Positions 5,575 through 12,923 of a DNA stretch of 16,790 nucleotides are shown here, one piece after another. The notes under the pieces were generated by a model. It ran no database searches, had not been told where the DNA came from, and was given only the letters and a program-made list of their open reading frames with translations. How positions within the stretch are numbered: the first letter of the stretch is position 1; every line of letters starts with the position of its first letter. The stretch is from Candidatus Bathyarchaeota archaeon. GTDB lineage: Archaea > Thermoproteota > Bathyarchaeia > TCS64. The translations under genes and the position numbers were made by a program. The DNA lies in NCBI GenBank assembly GCA_013329615.1, contig DUKA01000121.1, forward strand, positions 1 through 16,790, read 5' to 3'.

Positions 5575-7410
5575 CTAGCCAGCAGCGGGCTTCTCTGGCT
5601 CGCTCTTGAACTGCATCTCGTAGAGCGTCTTGTAGAGACCGCCCTTCTTGAGTAGTTCGTCGTGTTTACCCAGCTCGATTATGCTGCCGTTCTCCATGAC
5701 CACTATTTTCTCCGCGTTTCTTACGGTCGAGAGGCGGTGGGCGATGACTATGGCGGTTCTTCCCTGTAGTATATTGTTCATGGCGTTCTGTATTAGCAGC
5801 TCTGTGTAGGCGTCGATGCTGCTGGTCGCCTCGTCTAGGATGAGTATGCGTGGGTTGGCGAGGAGAGCCCTGGCGAGGGAGACGAGTTGTCTCTGCCCGA
5901 CGCTGAGCCTACCTCCGCGTTCCTTGACGTCGGTCTGGTAGCCCTCGGGTAGCCGGGCAATGAAATCGTGTGCCCCTATGGCCTTCGAGACGGCGATGAC
6001 CTCCTCGTCGCTCGCGGTCGGGCGGCTGTATCGGATGTTGTCCATGATCGTGCCGCTGAATAGGAAGGGGTCCTGCAGCACGATGCCCATCTGCTTGCGC
6101 AGGGACTCGACCTGTATCTTCTTGAGGTCCTTCCCGTCGATGAGTATGCGCCCCTCGGTTGGGTCGTAGAACCTGTAGAGGAGGTTGATCATGGTGGTTT
6201 TCCCGACGCCGGTTGGACCGACGAAGGCGATGGTCGTGTTCGGTTCGATGGTTAGTGAGATGTCGCGGAGTACGGGGCGGTCGCTCTGGTAGCCGAACGT
6301 CATGTGATCGTATATTATCTCGCCCTCGATGGACCCGATGGGCACCGACTCGGGCGAGTCCTTGACGTCGATGGGGGTGTCGATGATGTTGAAGACCCTC
6401 TCGGCGGCGGCAAAGGCGGACTGTATGCTCGTCCAGATGTTGCTGAGCTCCTGGATAGGCATGAAGAAGCGGGTTATGTAGCTCATGAAGATGAAGAGTG
6501 TGCCTATCGTGACGCTGTGCTCGATGACGGCTAATCCGCCGAACCAGAGGACCAGCGCCTGACCTATTGAGGTGAAGAATGTGACGGTCGGGAAGAAGGC
6601 GGACATGACGCGCCCCGCCTCGGTGTTCGCCGCCCTGTTCGACTCGTTCACGTTCCGGAACTCGCGCTTGGTCTCCTCCTCCTTGCTGAAGCTCTGTATC
6701 TCCTTGATGCCGCTGACGGACTCCTCCATCTGGGCGGAGACGCTGGCGATCGACTTGCGCGTCTCCCGGTAGACGGTCCTGACTCGTTTGCCCCAGACAA
6801 CCATCCAGATGAGCATCACGGGGATGATGGCGAAGCTGACGAGGCTGAGGTTGACGTTTATGGAGAACATTATGAAGACGATGCCGGCGATCGTCAACAG
6901 ATCGGCGGCGGCTGTGATTATGCCCGAGGAGATGAGTTCGGAGAGCTTGTCTATGTCGTTCGTTGCGCGGCTGACTATGCTCCCGGGCTCCTTGTCGGCG
7001 AAGTAACCGATCGATAGTTTCTGGATGTGGTCGAAGATGTCGTCGCGTAGGTCGTACTCCATTCTTCCGAAGAGCCACTCTATGAGGTAGTTCTGCGTTG
7101 ACTGGGCGGCGTATGTCGAGAGGGCGACGATTAGGTACCCTAATGCGATGAGGGTGAGCCCCGCGGCGTCGAGGCTCGGGATGTACCTATCGATGGCCAT
7201 CCCGTAGAGGAGAGTCGGGATGAGGTTGAGCCCCGTCGTGGCTACGACGGTAACGAACATCAGCAGTGCGCGTCTCTTGTACGCGAGCACGTATTTGATC
7301 ATCCGTATGGCTAGAACGGAGTCGGGCACCTGGCGTACTGCGTTCTCCTCCTCCCCAACGACTAGACCGTGGTAGGCGCCAGCGCCGCCTCCGCCGCCAC
7401 GCATGCCCAT
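5575..7410 (-). CDS. ABC exporter half-transporter with consensus catalytic residues
   Basis: This is a full half-transporter of the multidrug/lipid exporter type: a six-helix transmembrane domain (about 38-330) followed by a nucleotide-binding domain (about 360-600). Visible motifs are Walker A GPTGVGKTT (398-406), Q-loop Q446, signature LSVGQ (502-506), Walker B ILILDE with catalytic E527, and H-loop H558 in IAHRLS. The signature departs from LSGGQ. The N-terminus has a short Gly-rich stretch (MGMRGGGGGAGA), common in one partner of heterodimeric exporters. The ATG at 7410 begins one base after the stop of the upstream partner and has GGAGG 9 bases before it, so the two are translationally coupled. 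Substrate is unknown. Confidence 0.9.
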   Translation of the reverse strand: MGMRGGGGGAGAYHGLVVGEEENAVRQVPDSVLAIRMIKYVLAYKRRALLMFVTVVATTGLNLIPTLLYGMAIDRYIPSLDAAGLTLIALGYLIVALSTYAAQSTQNYLIEWLFGRMEYDLRDDIFDHIQKLSIGYFADKEPGSIVSRATNDIDKLSELISSGIITAAADLLTIAGIVFIMFSINVNLSLVSFAIIPVMLIWMVVWGKRVRTVYRETRKSIASVSAQMEESVSGIKEIQSFSKEEETKREFRNVNESNRAANTEAGRVMSAFFPTVTFFTSIGQALVLWFGGLAVIEHSVTIGTLFIFMSYITRFFMPIQELSNIWTSIQSAFAAAERVFNIIDTPIDVKDSPESVPIGSIEGEIIYDHMTFGYQSDRPVLRDISLTIEPNTTIAFVGPTGVGKTTMINLLYRFYDPTEGRILIDGKDLKKIQVESLRKQMGIVLQDPFLFSGTIMDNIRYSRPTASDEEVIAVSKAIGAHDFIARLPEGYQTDVKERGGRLSVGQRQLVSLARALLANPRILILDEATSSIDAYTELLIQNAMNNILQGRTAIVIAHRLSTVRNAEKIVVMENGSIIELGKHDELLKKGGLYKTLYEMQFKSEPEKPAAG

Positions 7411-7411
7411 G

Positions 7412-9286
7412 CTAGTCGGCCTCCTTCTGCTCGGCGCCCGAGACCTGCGTCTCGTAGAGCTTCCGGTAGATGCCGTTCAGGGTCATCAGGTGGTCGTGTG
7501 TGCCCTCCTCGGCGACGACTCCGTCGTCGAGGACGACTATGTAGTCGGCTTTCTTGATGGAGCTGAGGCGCTGCGTGATGATGAAGGTGGTGCGATCGGT
7601 GAGCAGCTCGTCGAGTGCCTGCTGTATGTCGTGTTCTGTTTGGGTGTCGACGCTGCTTGTTGAGTCGTCGAGGATGAGTATCTTGGGGTTCTTGAGCAAG
7701 GCGCGTGCTATTGCGATGCGCTGCTTCTGGCCGCCAGATATAGTGACGCCCCGTTCCCCGACTTCCGTGTTGTAACCCTTCGGGGTGGATGCTATGTGGT
7801 CGTGTATCTTGGCGCGCTTCGCTGCTGCTTCGATGTCCTCCGTCTTGGCGTCGTCGACACCATAGGCGATGTTTTCCCTGAATGTTGTGCTGAAGATGAA
7901 GGGGTCCTGGCGGACTATGCCTATGTGCTCGCGAAGCGACCTTATTTGATAATCGCGGACGTCGCGTTCGTCTATCTTGATTGCGCCGGCGGTTACGTCG
8001 TAGAAGCGGGGGATGAGGTTGATTATGCTGCTCTTGCCGCTCCCTGTGGCGCCGAGTATGGCGACTGTCATCCCCGGCTTGACGTCGAGGTTTACGCCGC
8101 GGAGGACGAGGTTGTTCTCGTCGTAGCCGAAGTCGACGTGTTGGAACTGGACGTGGCCCTGTAGGCGGGTTATCTCTACGGCGTCGGGCTTGTCGTGTAC
8201 GGCAATCTGGGCGTCGATGGTCTCGAAGACGCGCCCGGCGGCGGCGTTTGCCCTTAGGACGAGGTTTGAGATGTTGCCGAGCATCCTGACCGGCTGGGCG
8301 ATTCGTGTGAGGTAGAGGTAGAACGCGATGAGGCTGCCGATGCTCATGGCGCCAGCTATGACTTGGTTGCCGCCGTACAGGAGTATCATGACGAAGCCGC
8401 CGCTCGTGATGAGGGTGGCTAGGGGGAGGAAGAAGGCGCGGTACTTGGCGGTGAGGACGTGCTGGTCGAAGTACTTCGTGAGTTCTCGCTCTATCTTCTC
8501 CTCCTCCTGTGCCTCTTGGGCGAAGCCGCGGACGACTCGTAGCCCCATGAGGTTTTCTTGGAAGACGCTCGTGATCTCGCCGTACTGCTGGCGCATCTTC
8601 TGGGTAACTGGGAAGGTCTTGCGCCCGAAGGTGAGCATCGTGACGAAGAGTAGGGGGAGGACGAGCAGCGTGATGAGTGTGAGGGAGGCGTCGGTGTTCC
8701 AGAGGTTCCAGAGGACCATAGCGAGGAGTATGACGGTCGAGATGCTCATTCGGAGCCCTATGTCGTACCACCTGTCAATCTGGTCTATGTCGCCCGTGGC
8801 GCGCGCCATGAGCTGCCCGGTCCTCTGCTTGTCGTAGAAGCTGAAGCTCTGCTCGAGGAGGCTGTTGTACATGTCGCTTCGGAGCCCGTATGTGCCCCTC
8901 TGGCTGATCCACGCGCCACCGTACCTGATGGCATAGTTCAGCAGTGCGACGCCCCCGGCGATGGCTACGATGGTGATTATAAATGTGCCTAGGGCGGAGT
9001 AGTTGGGGTCATAGCCGTAGGTGACTGCGATCCACTGCGAGATGGGGAGTAGAAGGACGCCCATGAGCCCGCCGTCCCACTCGGCAAGAGCCTTCCCTGC
9101 CGAGATGTTGCTGATCAGGTCTATCACGTCGCCGATCATCATGGGCATCTGGACATCGAGGAACGTTGAGAAGAGTATGAGGGCGATGACGGCTCTGAAC
9201 TGCCAGAAGCCGGTGACGTAGCCCATCATCCTGCGGAAGTTGCTGAGTTGTTTGCCGCTGGCTGGTTTGTCCTTGTTACTTGGCAT
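7412..9286 (-). CDS. ABC exporter half-transporter with degenerate ATPase site
   Basis: This 624-residue partner has the same order: six membrane helices (about 30-340) and a nucleotide-binding domain (about 375-615). Walker A GATGSGKSS (412-420), Q460 and signature ISGGQ (516-520) are intact. The catalytic Glu after Walker B is Asp (ILILDD, D541) and the H-loop His is Gln (Q572 in IITQRLSS). These changes match the degenerate subunit of TM287/288-type heterodimeric exporters. Because each site uses Walker motifs of one subunit and the signature of the other, this subunit supplies ISGGQ to the partner's E527/H558 site (consensus), while its own D541/Q572 pairs with LSVGQ (degenerate). The start ATG follows AAGGTG, which overlaps the stop of the ArsR-type gene 12 bases upstream. 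Confidence 0.92.
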   Translation of the reverse strand: MPSNKDKPASGKQLSNFRRMMGYVTGFWQFRAVIALILFSTFLDVQMPMMIGDVIDLISNISAGKALAEWDGGLMGVLLLPISQWIAVTYGYDPNYSALGTFIITIVAIAGGVALLNYAIRYGGAWISQRGTYGLRSDMYNSLLEQSFSFYDKQRTGQLMARATGDIDQIDRWYDIGLRMSISTVILLAMVLWNLWNTDASLTLITLLVLPLLFVTMLTFGRKTFPVTQKMRQQYGEITSVFQENLMGLRVVRGFAQEAQEEEKIERELTKYFDQHVLTAKYRAFFLPLATLITSGGFVMILLYGGNQVIAGAMSIGSLIAFYLYLTRIAQPVRMLGNISNLVLRANAAAGRVFETIDAQIAVHDKPDAVEITRLQGHVQFQHVDFGYDENNLVLRGVNLDVKPGMTVAILGATGSGKSSIINLIPRFYDVTAGAIKIDERDVRDYQIRSLREHIGIVRQDPFIFSTTFRENIAYGVDDAKTEDIEAAAKRAKIHDHIASTPKGYNTEVGERGVTISGGQKQRIAIARALLKNPKILILDDSTSSVDTQTEHDIQQALDELLTDRTTFIITQRLSSIKKADYIVVLDDGVVAEEGTHDHLMTLNGIYRKLYETQVSGAEQKEAD

Positions 9287-9298
9287 CGTCGGGGCACC

Positions 9299-9898
9299 TT
9301 AGATGTCTAGTAGTTGGGTTAGTTCCCGCAGGGCGGCCGCGTGTTCGGCGTCCCGGGAGAGGTTTATGTTTGCGAGCAGCTGGAGGAGGGGGCGCTGTAC
9401 CTGTTTTTCGAGGTTTGAGGGGTCACTCTGATGCTCCACGGCTTCTTCGAAGGCTCTGCGCTCCGCGTCGACGCATTTCCTTATTAGGGTCAGGGCGCGT
9501 GCGCGTTTTTCCTCGGGGACGTCGATGTTGAATGCCTTGAGGCCGGGTATCATCTTCTGCAGGGTCGCCTCCTGGTATTGGGCGTACTCGTCGTCCTTGG
9601 AGAGGCTCTCGGATAGTGAGTAGGAGATTATGTAGCGGTGCGCCGTGGCGTGGTAGTATGGCTGCAGCATGTTGCGGACCTTCTCCTCGCGCGTCTGCTC
9701 GACGAGCCCGGCGGCGATGAGTTGGTTGAGGTGGTGTTGTATGCTTGAGAAGTTCTTGTCTAGTGCCTTGGCGAGGTCGGCGGGGCTCATCTCGCTGTGG
9801 CGTAGCATGTGCAGTATGCGTCGGCGTGTGTCGTCGGCGAGCAGCTTGGCGACCTCGGGGTCCTTGATGATCTGTATGTCTCGGCTCAAGGGTTTCAC
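9299..9898 (-). CDS. ArsR-type winged-helix regulator heading the exporter operon
   Basis: The 199-residue protein has an ArsR-like winged helix at about 12-80 (DDTRRRILHMLRHSEMSPADLAKAL, cut here as LLADDTRRRILHMLR and PADLAKALDKNFSSIQHHLNQL). A mostly helical C-terminal half with heptad-like hydrophobic spacing follows and probably serves for dimerisation or ligand sensing. No cysteine pair typical of metal sensors is present, so a small-molecule effector is more likely. The start is GTG at 9898; the TATA-like box at 9914-9926 would begin transcription close to that codon, so the mRNA may be leaderless. A 5+5 base inverted repeat overlaps the start region. Being first in the operon with the exporter, it most likely regulates that exporter. 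The actual ligand is unknown. Confidence 0.85.
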   Translation of the reverse strand: MKPLSRDIQIIKDPEVAKLLADDTRRRILHMLRHSEMSPADLAKALDKNFSSIQHHLNQLIAAGLVEQTREEKVRNMLQPYYHATAHRYIISYSLSESLSKDDEYAQYQEATLQKMIPGLKAFNIDVPEEKRARALTLIRKCVDAERRAFEEAVEHQSDPSNLEKQVQRPLLQLLANINLSRDAEHAAALRELTQLLDI

Positions 9899-9913
9899 TA
9901 CAGAGCGTTGTAG
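9898..9913. promoter_or_regulatory. Inverted repeat at the start of the ArsR-type gene (candidate operator)
   Basis: CTACA (9898-9902) and TGTAG (9909-9913) are perfect 5-base arms with a 6-base spacer. The site lies between the TATA-like box and the GTG start, where a bound repressor would block polymerase. Binding by the ArsR-type protein is inferred from position. Confidence 0.4.
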
Positions 9914-9926
9914 CGGTATATTTGAA
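9914..9926. promoter_or_regulatory. TATA-like box in the divergent ArsR-type/udg gap
   Basis: The plus strand reads CGGTATATTTGAA; the minus strand reads TTCAAATATACCG. On the minus strand it would start transcription near 9894, next to the GTG of the ArsR-type gene. On the plus strand it would start near 9946, upstream of the preferred udg start. One AT core may therefore serve both directions. Confidence 0.4.
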
Positions 9927-9970
9927 TGTATTGGGACTGGGTTTTTACGTCCCCGGGGCGGCTATTTCGT

Positions 9971-10564
9971 GTGGGCTCACGCTTGGCTGGAGATAAGGCT
10001 AGGCTATTCGGCGAGTTGGTCACGGATGTAGCCACTTGTCGCCAGTGTGGACTCTGCGAAGGCGCGAAGAACAGGGTAAACGGGGAGGGGGACCTCGATT
10101 CGCGTTTGGTCTTCGTGGGGGAGGCTCCGGGGCGCAGGGAGGACGAGTCGGGGCGCCCATTCGTCGGGTCGGCTGGAAAGCTGCTGGACAGGCTGCTCGC
10201 CGGGGCGGGTTTGAGCAGGAGAGGCGTTTTCATATCGAATGTCGTCCGTTGTCGCCCGCCAGGGAACAGGAAGCCGAAGGGGGCAGAGGTGGAGGCCTGC
10301 TCTGGGCACCTCGATAGGCTCCTCGGGATCATAGAGCCGAGGGTCATCGCGCCGATGGGAAACAGCGCCATCGAGTACGTCTTCGCTAGGTACGGGTTGG
10401 GGGAGGCGGTCATAGGTGATGTTCACGGAAAGCCTCTCAGGGCAGAGGCGGCTTGGGGTGGGGTAACGGTCTTTCCGCTGTACCACCCGGCTGCGGCGAT
10501 CTACAACAGGTCGCTGCTTGGGGGGCTTGAGGCGGACATGACGGCTCTGGCGGGGCTGCTTTAA
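9971..10564 (+). CDS. udg: Family 4 uracil-DNA glycosylase (4Fe-4S, thermostable type)
   Basis: The enzyme removes uracil arising from cytosine deamination, starting base-excision repair. Motifs of family 4 are clear: GEAPGRREDESGRPFVGSAG (active-site and DNA-binding region), NVVRCRPPGNR, and the C-terminal YHPAA loop. Four cysteines expected to bind the 4Fe-4S cluster are present: the CRQC pair near the N-terminus, one in VVRCRPP and one in EACSGHL. From GTG 9971 the protein is 197 residues, normal for the family. The frame is open to an ATG at 9926, but that codon would lie upstream of the predicted transcript start and adds 15 atypical residues; it remains a possible start. It diverges from the exporter operon. 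Confidence 0.9.
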   Translation: MGSRLAGDKARLFGELVTDVATCRQCGLCEGAKNRVNGEGDLDSRLVFVGEAPGRREDESGRPFVGSAGKLLDRLLAGAGLSRRGVFISNVVRCRPPGNRKPKGAEVEACSGHLDRLLGIIEPRVIAPMGNSAIEYVFARYGLGEAVIGDVHGKPLRAEAAWGGVTVFPLYHPAAAIYNRSLLGGLEADMTALAGLL

Positions 10565-10570
10565 CGGCTT

Positions 10571-10586
10571 GTGTGTTGCTACACAC
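10571..10586. repeat. Short perfect hairpin after udg
   Basis: GTGTGT and ACACAC flank a 4-base TGCT loop, 6 bases after the udg TAA. No T-run follows directly, so it is not a standard terminator. It could protect the 3' end of the udg transcript or be an operator for the next gene, whose TATA-like box lies about 15 bases on. Confidence 0.35.
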
Positions 10587-10595
10587 GATAACGAG

Positions 10596-10609
10596 AAAAT
10601 TCTTTAAAT
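10596..10609 (+). promoter_or_regulatory. TATA-like box upstream of the HicB-DinB gene
   Basis: The sequence AAAATTCTTTAAAT resembles a BRE/TATA element, with a start predicted near 10632. That would give a leader of more than 100 bases, long for this genome; a T-rich stretch at 10704-10714 is a weaker alternative closer to the gene. Nothing else recognisable lies in 10587-10759. Confidence 0.35.
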
Positions 10610-10759
10610 GCCCGTTTTTGGACACTGTGATCTGATAACGGGGCGATTCCGGGGTGTTTTTTCTCGATTGGGTCTGCTTTTGAGTCTTTTCATGTTACCC
10701 CCTCCTCTTTTTTAGGGATAGTGTTTTCCGGCGTGGCGGGTCCTGTTTTTTGGTGTGTC

Positions 10760-11485
10760 TTGGGGTTTTCGGTGAACCTTGAGGGGGGCGCGTGGTGGTA
10801 CGCGCACGTTGTGGAGCTGCCGGGGTGTTTCAGTAGGGGGGTTTCGCGTGCTGAGGCGCTCGGGGCGCTGCCGGGTGCCGTGGATGCGCGGCTCTCTTGG
10901 CTCGGGAAGAGGGGGCTCACGTGCCCCGGAGGTGGCGGCTTCACGGTCATCGAGGAGCAGGTCGGGGTGGCGGAGCTGGGAGAGTCGGGTGGGGCCGTGG
11001 CGCTGTTCCTGTCTGATCTGGAGCCCGTTGACGCCCTGTTCATCGCGGAGGCGAAACGGCTCATGACGCTGAGCAGGGGGGAGCTATTGGGACTCGTTTC
11101 GGGGCTTGATGAGGACGCGCTGGACGCCGAGCCGATCTTGGGCAAGCGCTCGCTCCGGCGGGACTTGAACCATGTCGTGAACGCCGAGGAGTGGTATGTC
11201 TCCCGGCTCGGACACCGGTATCAGGAGGTCTATGAGCGTGGGCTTCGGGCTGCGGTGGGCAGGGGGAGGCTCTTCCCCGTCGCGAGGCTGGAGGCGACCC
11301 GCCCTCACATGGTCGCGGCGCTAGAGGCGGCGCTCGCCGATGGCAAGCAGGGGCCTTTCACGAGGGGTAGATACACGCGCCACCCAAAGGAGAGGTGGAC
11401 GCTTCGTAAGGTGCTCCGCCGTTTCCTCGAGCACGAGAGGGAGCACATCGGTACGATGGAGAGGACACTGAAGGCAATAAAATAG
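10760..11485 (+). CDS. HicB-like domain fused to a DinB-like four-helix protein
   Basis: The N-terminal part (first 50 residues of this start) matches the HicB antitoxin fold: VNLEGGAWWYAHVVELPGC, then SRAEALGALPGAV. A linker leads to a DinB/DfsB-type helical bundle of about 140 residues. The three expected metal-binding histidines are visible: one in LNHVVNAEEWY and two in FLEHEREHIG. The stretch HPKERWTLRKVLRRFLEHE is typical of DinB-like proteins. DinB-like proteins are often thiol-dependent transferases, but the reaction here is unknown. No HicA toxin gene is adjacent, so the HicB-like part is probably not an antitoxin. The start is uncertain: the frame is open from GTG 10721, while TTG 10760 (with GGTG before it) or GTG 10772 fits the first HicB strand better. 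Similar fusions are, to my recollection, common in Chloroflexota. Confidence 0.8.
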   Translation: MGFSVNLEGGAWWYAHVVELPGCFSRGVSRAEALGALPGAVDARLSWLGKRGLTCPGGGGFTVIEEQVGVAELGESGGAVALFLSDLEPVDALFIAEAKRLMTLSRGELLGLVSGLDEDALDAEPILGKRSLRRDLNHVVNAEEWYVSRLGHRYQEVYERGLRAAVGRGRLFPVARLEATRPHMVAALEAALADGKQGPFTRGRYTRHPKERWTLRKVLRRFLEHEREHIGTMERTLKAIK

Positions 11486-11550
11486 GAAAACGGGCGATTT
11501 CAGAAAAATTTCGCGTTCGATAAAACTCATGAAACATCTATGTTAGTGAT

Positions 11551-11567
11551 CCATTTTTCTTTTAAGA
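11551..11567 (+). promoter_or_regulatory. T-rich element: terminator of HicB-DinB gene and/or TATA box for the pilin-like genes
   Basis: The plus strand reads CCATTTTTCTTTTAAGA. The T-run suits termination of the gene ending at 11485, and the CTTTTAAG end resembles a TATA box, with a start near 11589 and a leader of about 45 bases before the first pilin-like gene. The rest of 11486-11633 shows nothing recognisable. Confidence 0.4.
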
Positions 11568-11633
11568 CGCTTCCACGCATGAAAGATTGAGTTTCAACAG
11601 TAGTTCAGCCTAACTGTCGATGGAAAGCGCGGG

Positions 11634-12086
11634 GTGATACGTTTGGGCGTTCGTTTCGGGTCTAGGAGGGGCATCTCCGAGGTTATCTCAGCTGTTATCA
11701 TGACGGCTGTCGTCTTGGCGACCGGTTGCTCTGTCTGGTTCTACGCGCGCTCAGCGGCGACTGTGATGACGGACGACTACGTCGATGAAAGCATGGCGCT
11801 GAAGGAGGAGATTCTGGAGAGGTTCACCGTTGAGAGGGTCTTCTATGACTCCGGTGAGGGGGAACTGGATGTCTGGATATCTAACTACGGCACGGTGGAG
11901 ACGACTGTGGCGATCTATGTGACGCCCTCCGAGGGGGAGGTGGTATCGGATTTGGATAATCTGGTTGGCGCCGAGTCCCTCAATGTGGTTGGGGTGCCTT
12001 GCACGTTTCCAAGCGGCACCGCGCTCTCGATAAAGGTTCACAGCCTGAGGGGTAACAATGCGTATTACACGTACACGATCCCGTAG
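11634..12086 (+). CDS. Pilin-like secreted protein with class III signal peptide (first of pair)
   Basis: The 150-residue protein begins with a short basic leader ending SRRG, followed by ISEVISAVIMTAVVLATG, the hallmark of archaeal type IV pilin/archaellin precursors cut by a prepilin peptidase (PibD/FlaK type) after the Gly. Residues from about 17-36 form the membrane/assembly helix. The remainder is beta-rich (YGTVETTVAIYV) and probably extracellular; no domain is recognised. GTG 11634 is given as the start; TTG 11643, preceded by GGTGAT, would shorten the leader by three residues and is equally possible. The end overlaps the next gene by 29 bases. Minor pilin, adhesin or surface-structure component are all possible. 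Confidence 0.75.
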   Translation: MIRLGVRFGSRRGISEVISAVIMTAVVLATGCSVWFYARSAATVMTDDYVDESMALKEEILERFTVERVFYDSGEGELDVWISNYGTVETTVAIYVTPSEGEVVSDLDNLVGAESLNVVGVPCTFPSGTALSIKVHSLRGNNAYYTYTIP

Positions 12087-12918
12087 GGGCATCTCCACCC
12101 TGATGGGGACCCTCGTCTTCGTCGGGATACTGTTCACAACGATCGTACCCATGTACATAGTCATGCAGCAAGCGGACGTTCTCCTCGACAAGGCGAAGCT
12201 GGAGATGAAGAGGAGCGACGACGAGAGGGCGAACGAGGCCGCGGACGTCTTCGTCTACCCAACGGACCCTGAGGAACCCTCACAGATCACGGTGCGGGTC
12301 TTCAACAAGTGCGAGATGTTGATCAGGATTGTCCGCGTTTGGGTGAACGGGACGTATCTCGATATGGGTTCGAGTTGGGAGATCGATCCGATGGAAGACG
12401 GCACATACGAGGTGACAGTGAACGCGGAAGGGGTCAAGACCTACGATGTGCGTGTGACGAGTGAGAGGAACAACGTGTACGCGGCGAAGAACGGCATCCT
12501 GTCCTACGACGATAATGGGTGGGCTGGGGAGGCCTTCGGGATCAACATAGTGATCCCGTCGCGTGAGCCTTGGATGAACAACGAGAAGTGGGACGGGCCA
12601 TATGATAATTTCAACGTGACGATCACGAAGCTCGGGACACCTGACGTGGTCGAGTACGAGTGCGCGTACATGACCAGGGCGGTCAGCGCCTCGGAGACGT
12701 TCTTCTCGCTGTCCGAGCAGGGGAATTATCACGTCACGGCGATGGTTCACTGCAGCAAGAAGGGGACGCGTATCGCGCACTGGCACACGATCCTCGATGA
12801 TGAGTTTGAGATCAAGTGGCCGGACGGCGATCCGATCATCAACATAACGTTGTATGCGGTGCAGGGTGATTCGCCGTACTGCAGTGTGACGAACTGCATC
12901 GCAGGGTACTGCCCGTAG
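12058..12918 (+). CDS. Pilin-like secreted protein with class III signal peptide (second of pair)
   Basis: The 286-residue protein starts MRITRTRSRRG followed by ISTLMGTLVFVGILFTTIVP, again a class III signal with predicted cleavage after the Gly at 11 and a hydrophobic helix to about 34. The long exterior part (about 250 residues) is beta-rich with several N-x-T/S sites (for example NGT and NVT), which in archaea are candidates for N-glycosylation. Its C-terminus is Cys-containing (YCSVTNCIAGYC), suggesting disulfides. The only ATG upstream of the RRG motif is at 12058, inside the previous gene, so the 29-base overlap is real; GAGGGG (12047-12052) lies just upstream. The two products probably work together on the cell surface. 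No assembly ATPase or membrane platform gene is nearby. Confidence 0.75.
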   Translation: MRITRTRSRRGISTLMGTLVFVGILFTTIVPMYIVMQQADVLLDKAKLEMKRSDDERANEAADVFVYPTDPEEPSQITVRVFNKCEMLIRIVRVWVNGTYLDMGSSWEIDPMEDGTYEVTVNAEGVKTYDVRVTSERNNVYAAKNGILSYDDNGWAGEAFGINIVIPSREPWMNNEKWDGPYDNFNVTITKLGTPDVVEYECAYMTRAVSASETFFSLSEQGNYHVTAMVHCSKKGTRIAHWHTILDDEFEIKWPDGDPIINITLYAVQGDSPYCSVTNCIAGYCP

Positions 12919-12923
12919 TCGTT

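Noticed and set aside
5909..7078. A 389-codon open frame on the minus strand
   Set aside because: It is an out-of-frame shadow of the second exporter half, with the same Arg/His/Gln-rich composition and no recognisable motif.
7362..8771. A 469-codon open frame on the minus strand overlapping the exporter genes
   Set aside because: It is a frame-shifted reading of the degenerate exporter half, very rich in Arg, His and Pro with no domain; such frames are expected in GC-rich coding DNA.
9951..9958. CCCCGGGG palindrome ahead of udg
   Set aside because: An 8-base GC palindrome is too short and too easily formed in this composition to support as an operator.
10760..10900. HicB-like domain as part of a toxin-antitoxin system
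   Set aside because: No HicA-like small ORF lies on either side and the domain is fused to a DinB-like protein.
11581..11600. A stretch resembling the GTTTCAAC/ATTGAAAG ends of CRISPR repeats
   Set aside because: Only one copy exists, with no spacer-repeat array and no cas genes in the window.
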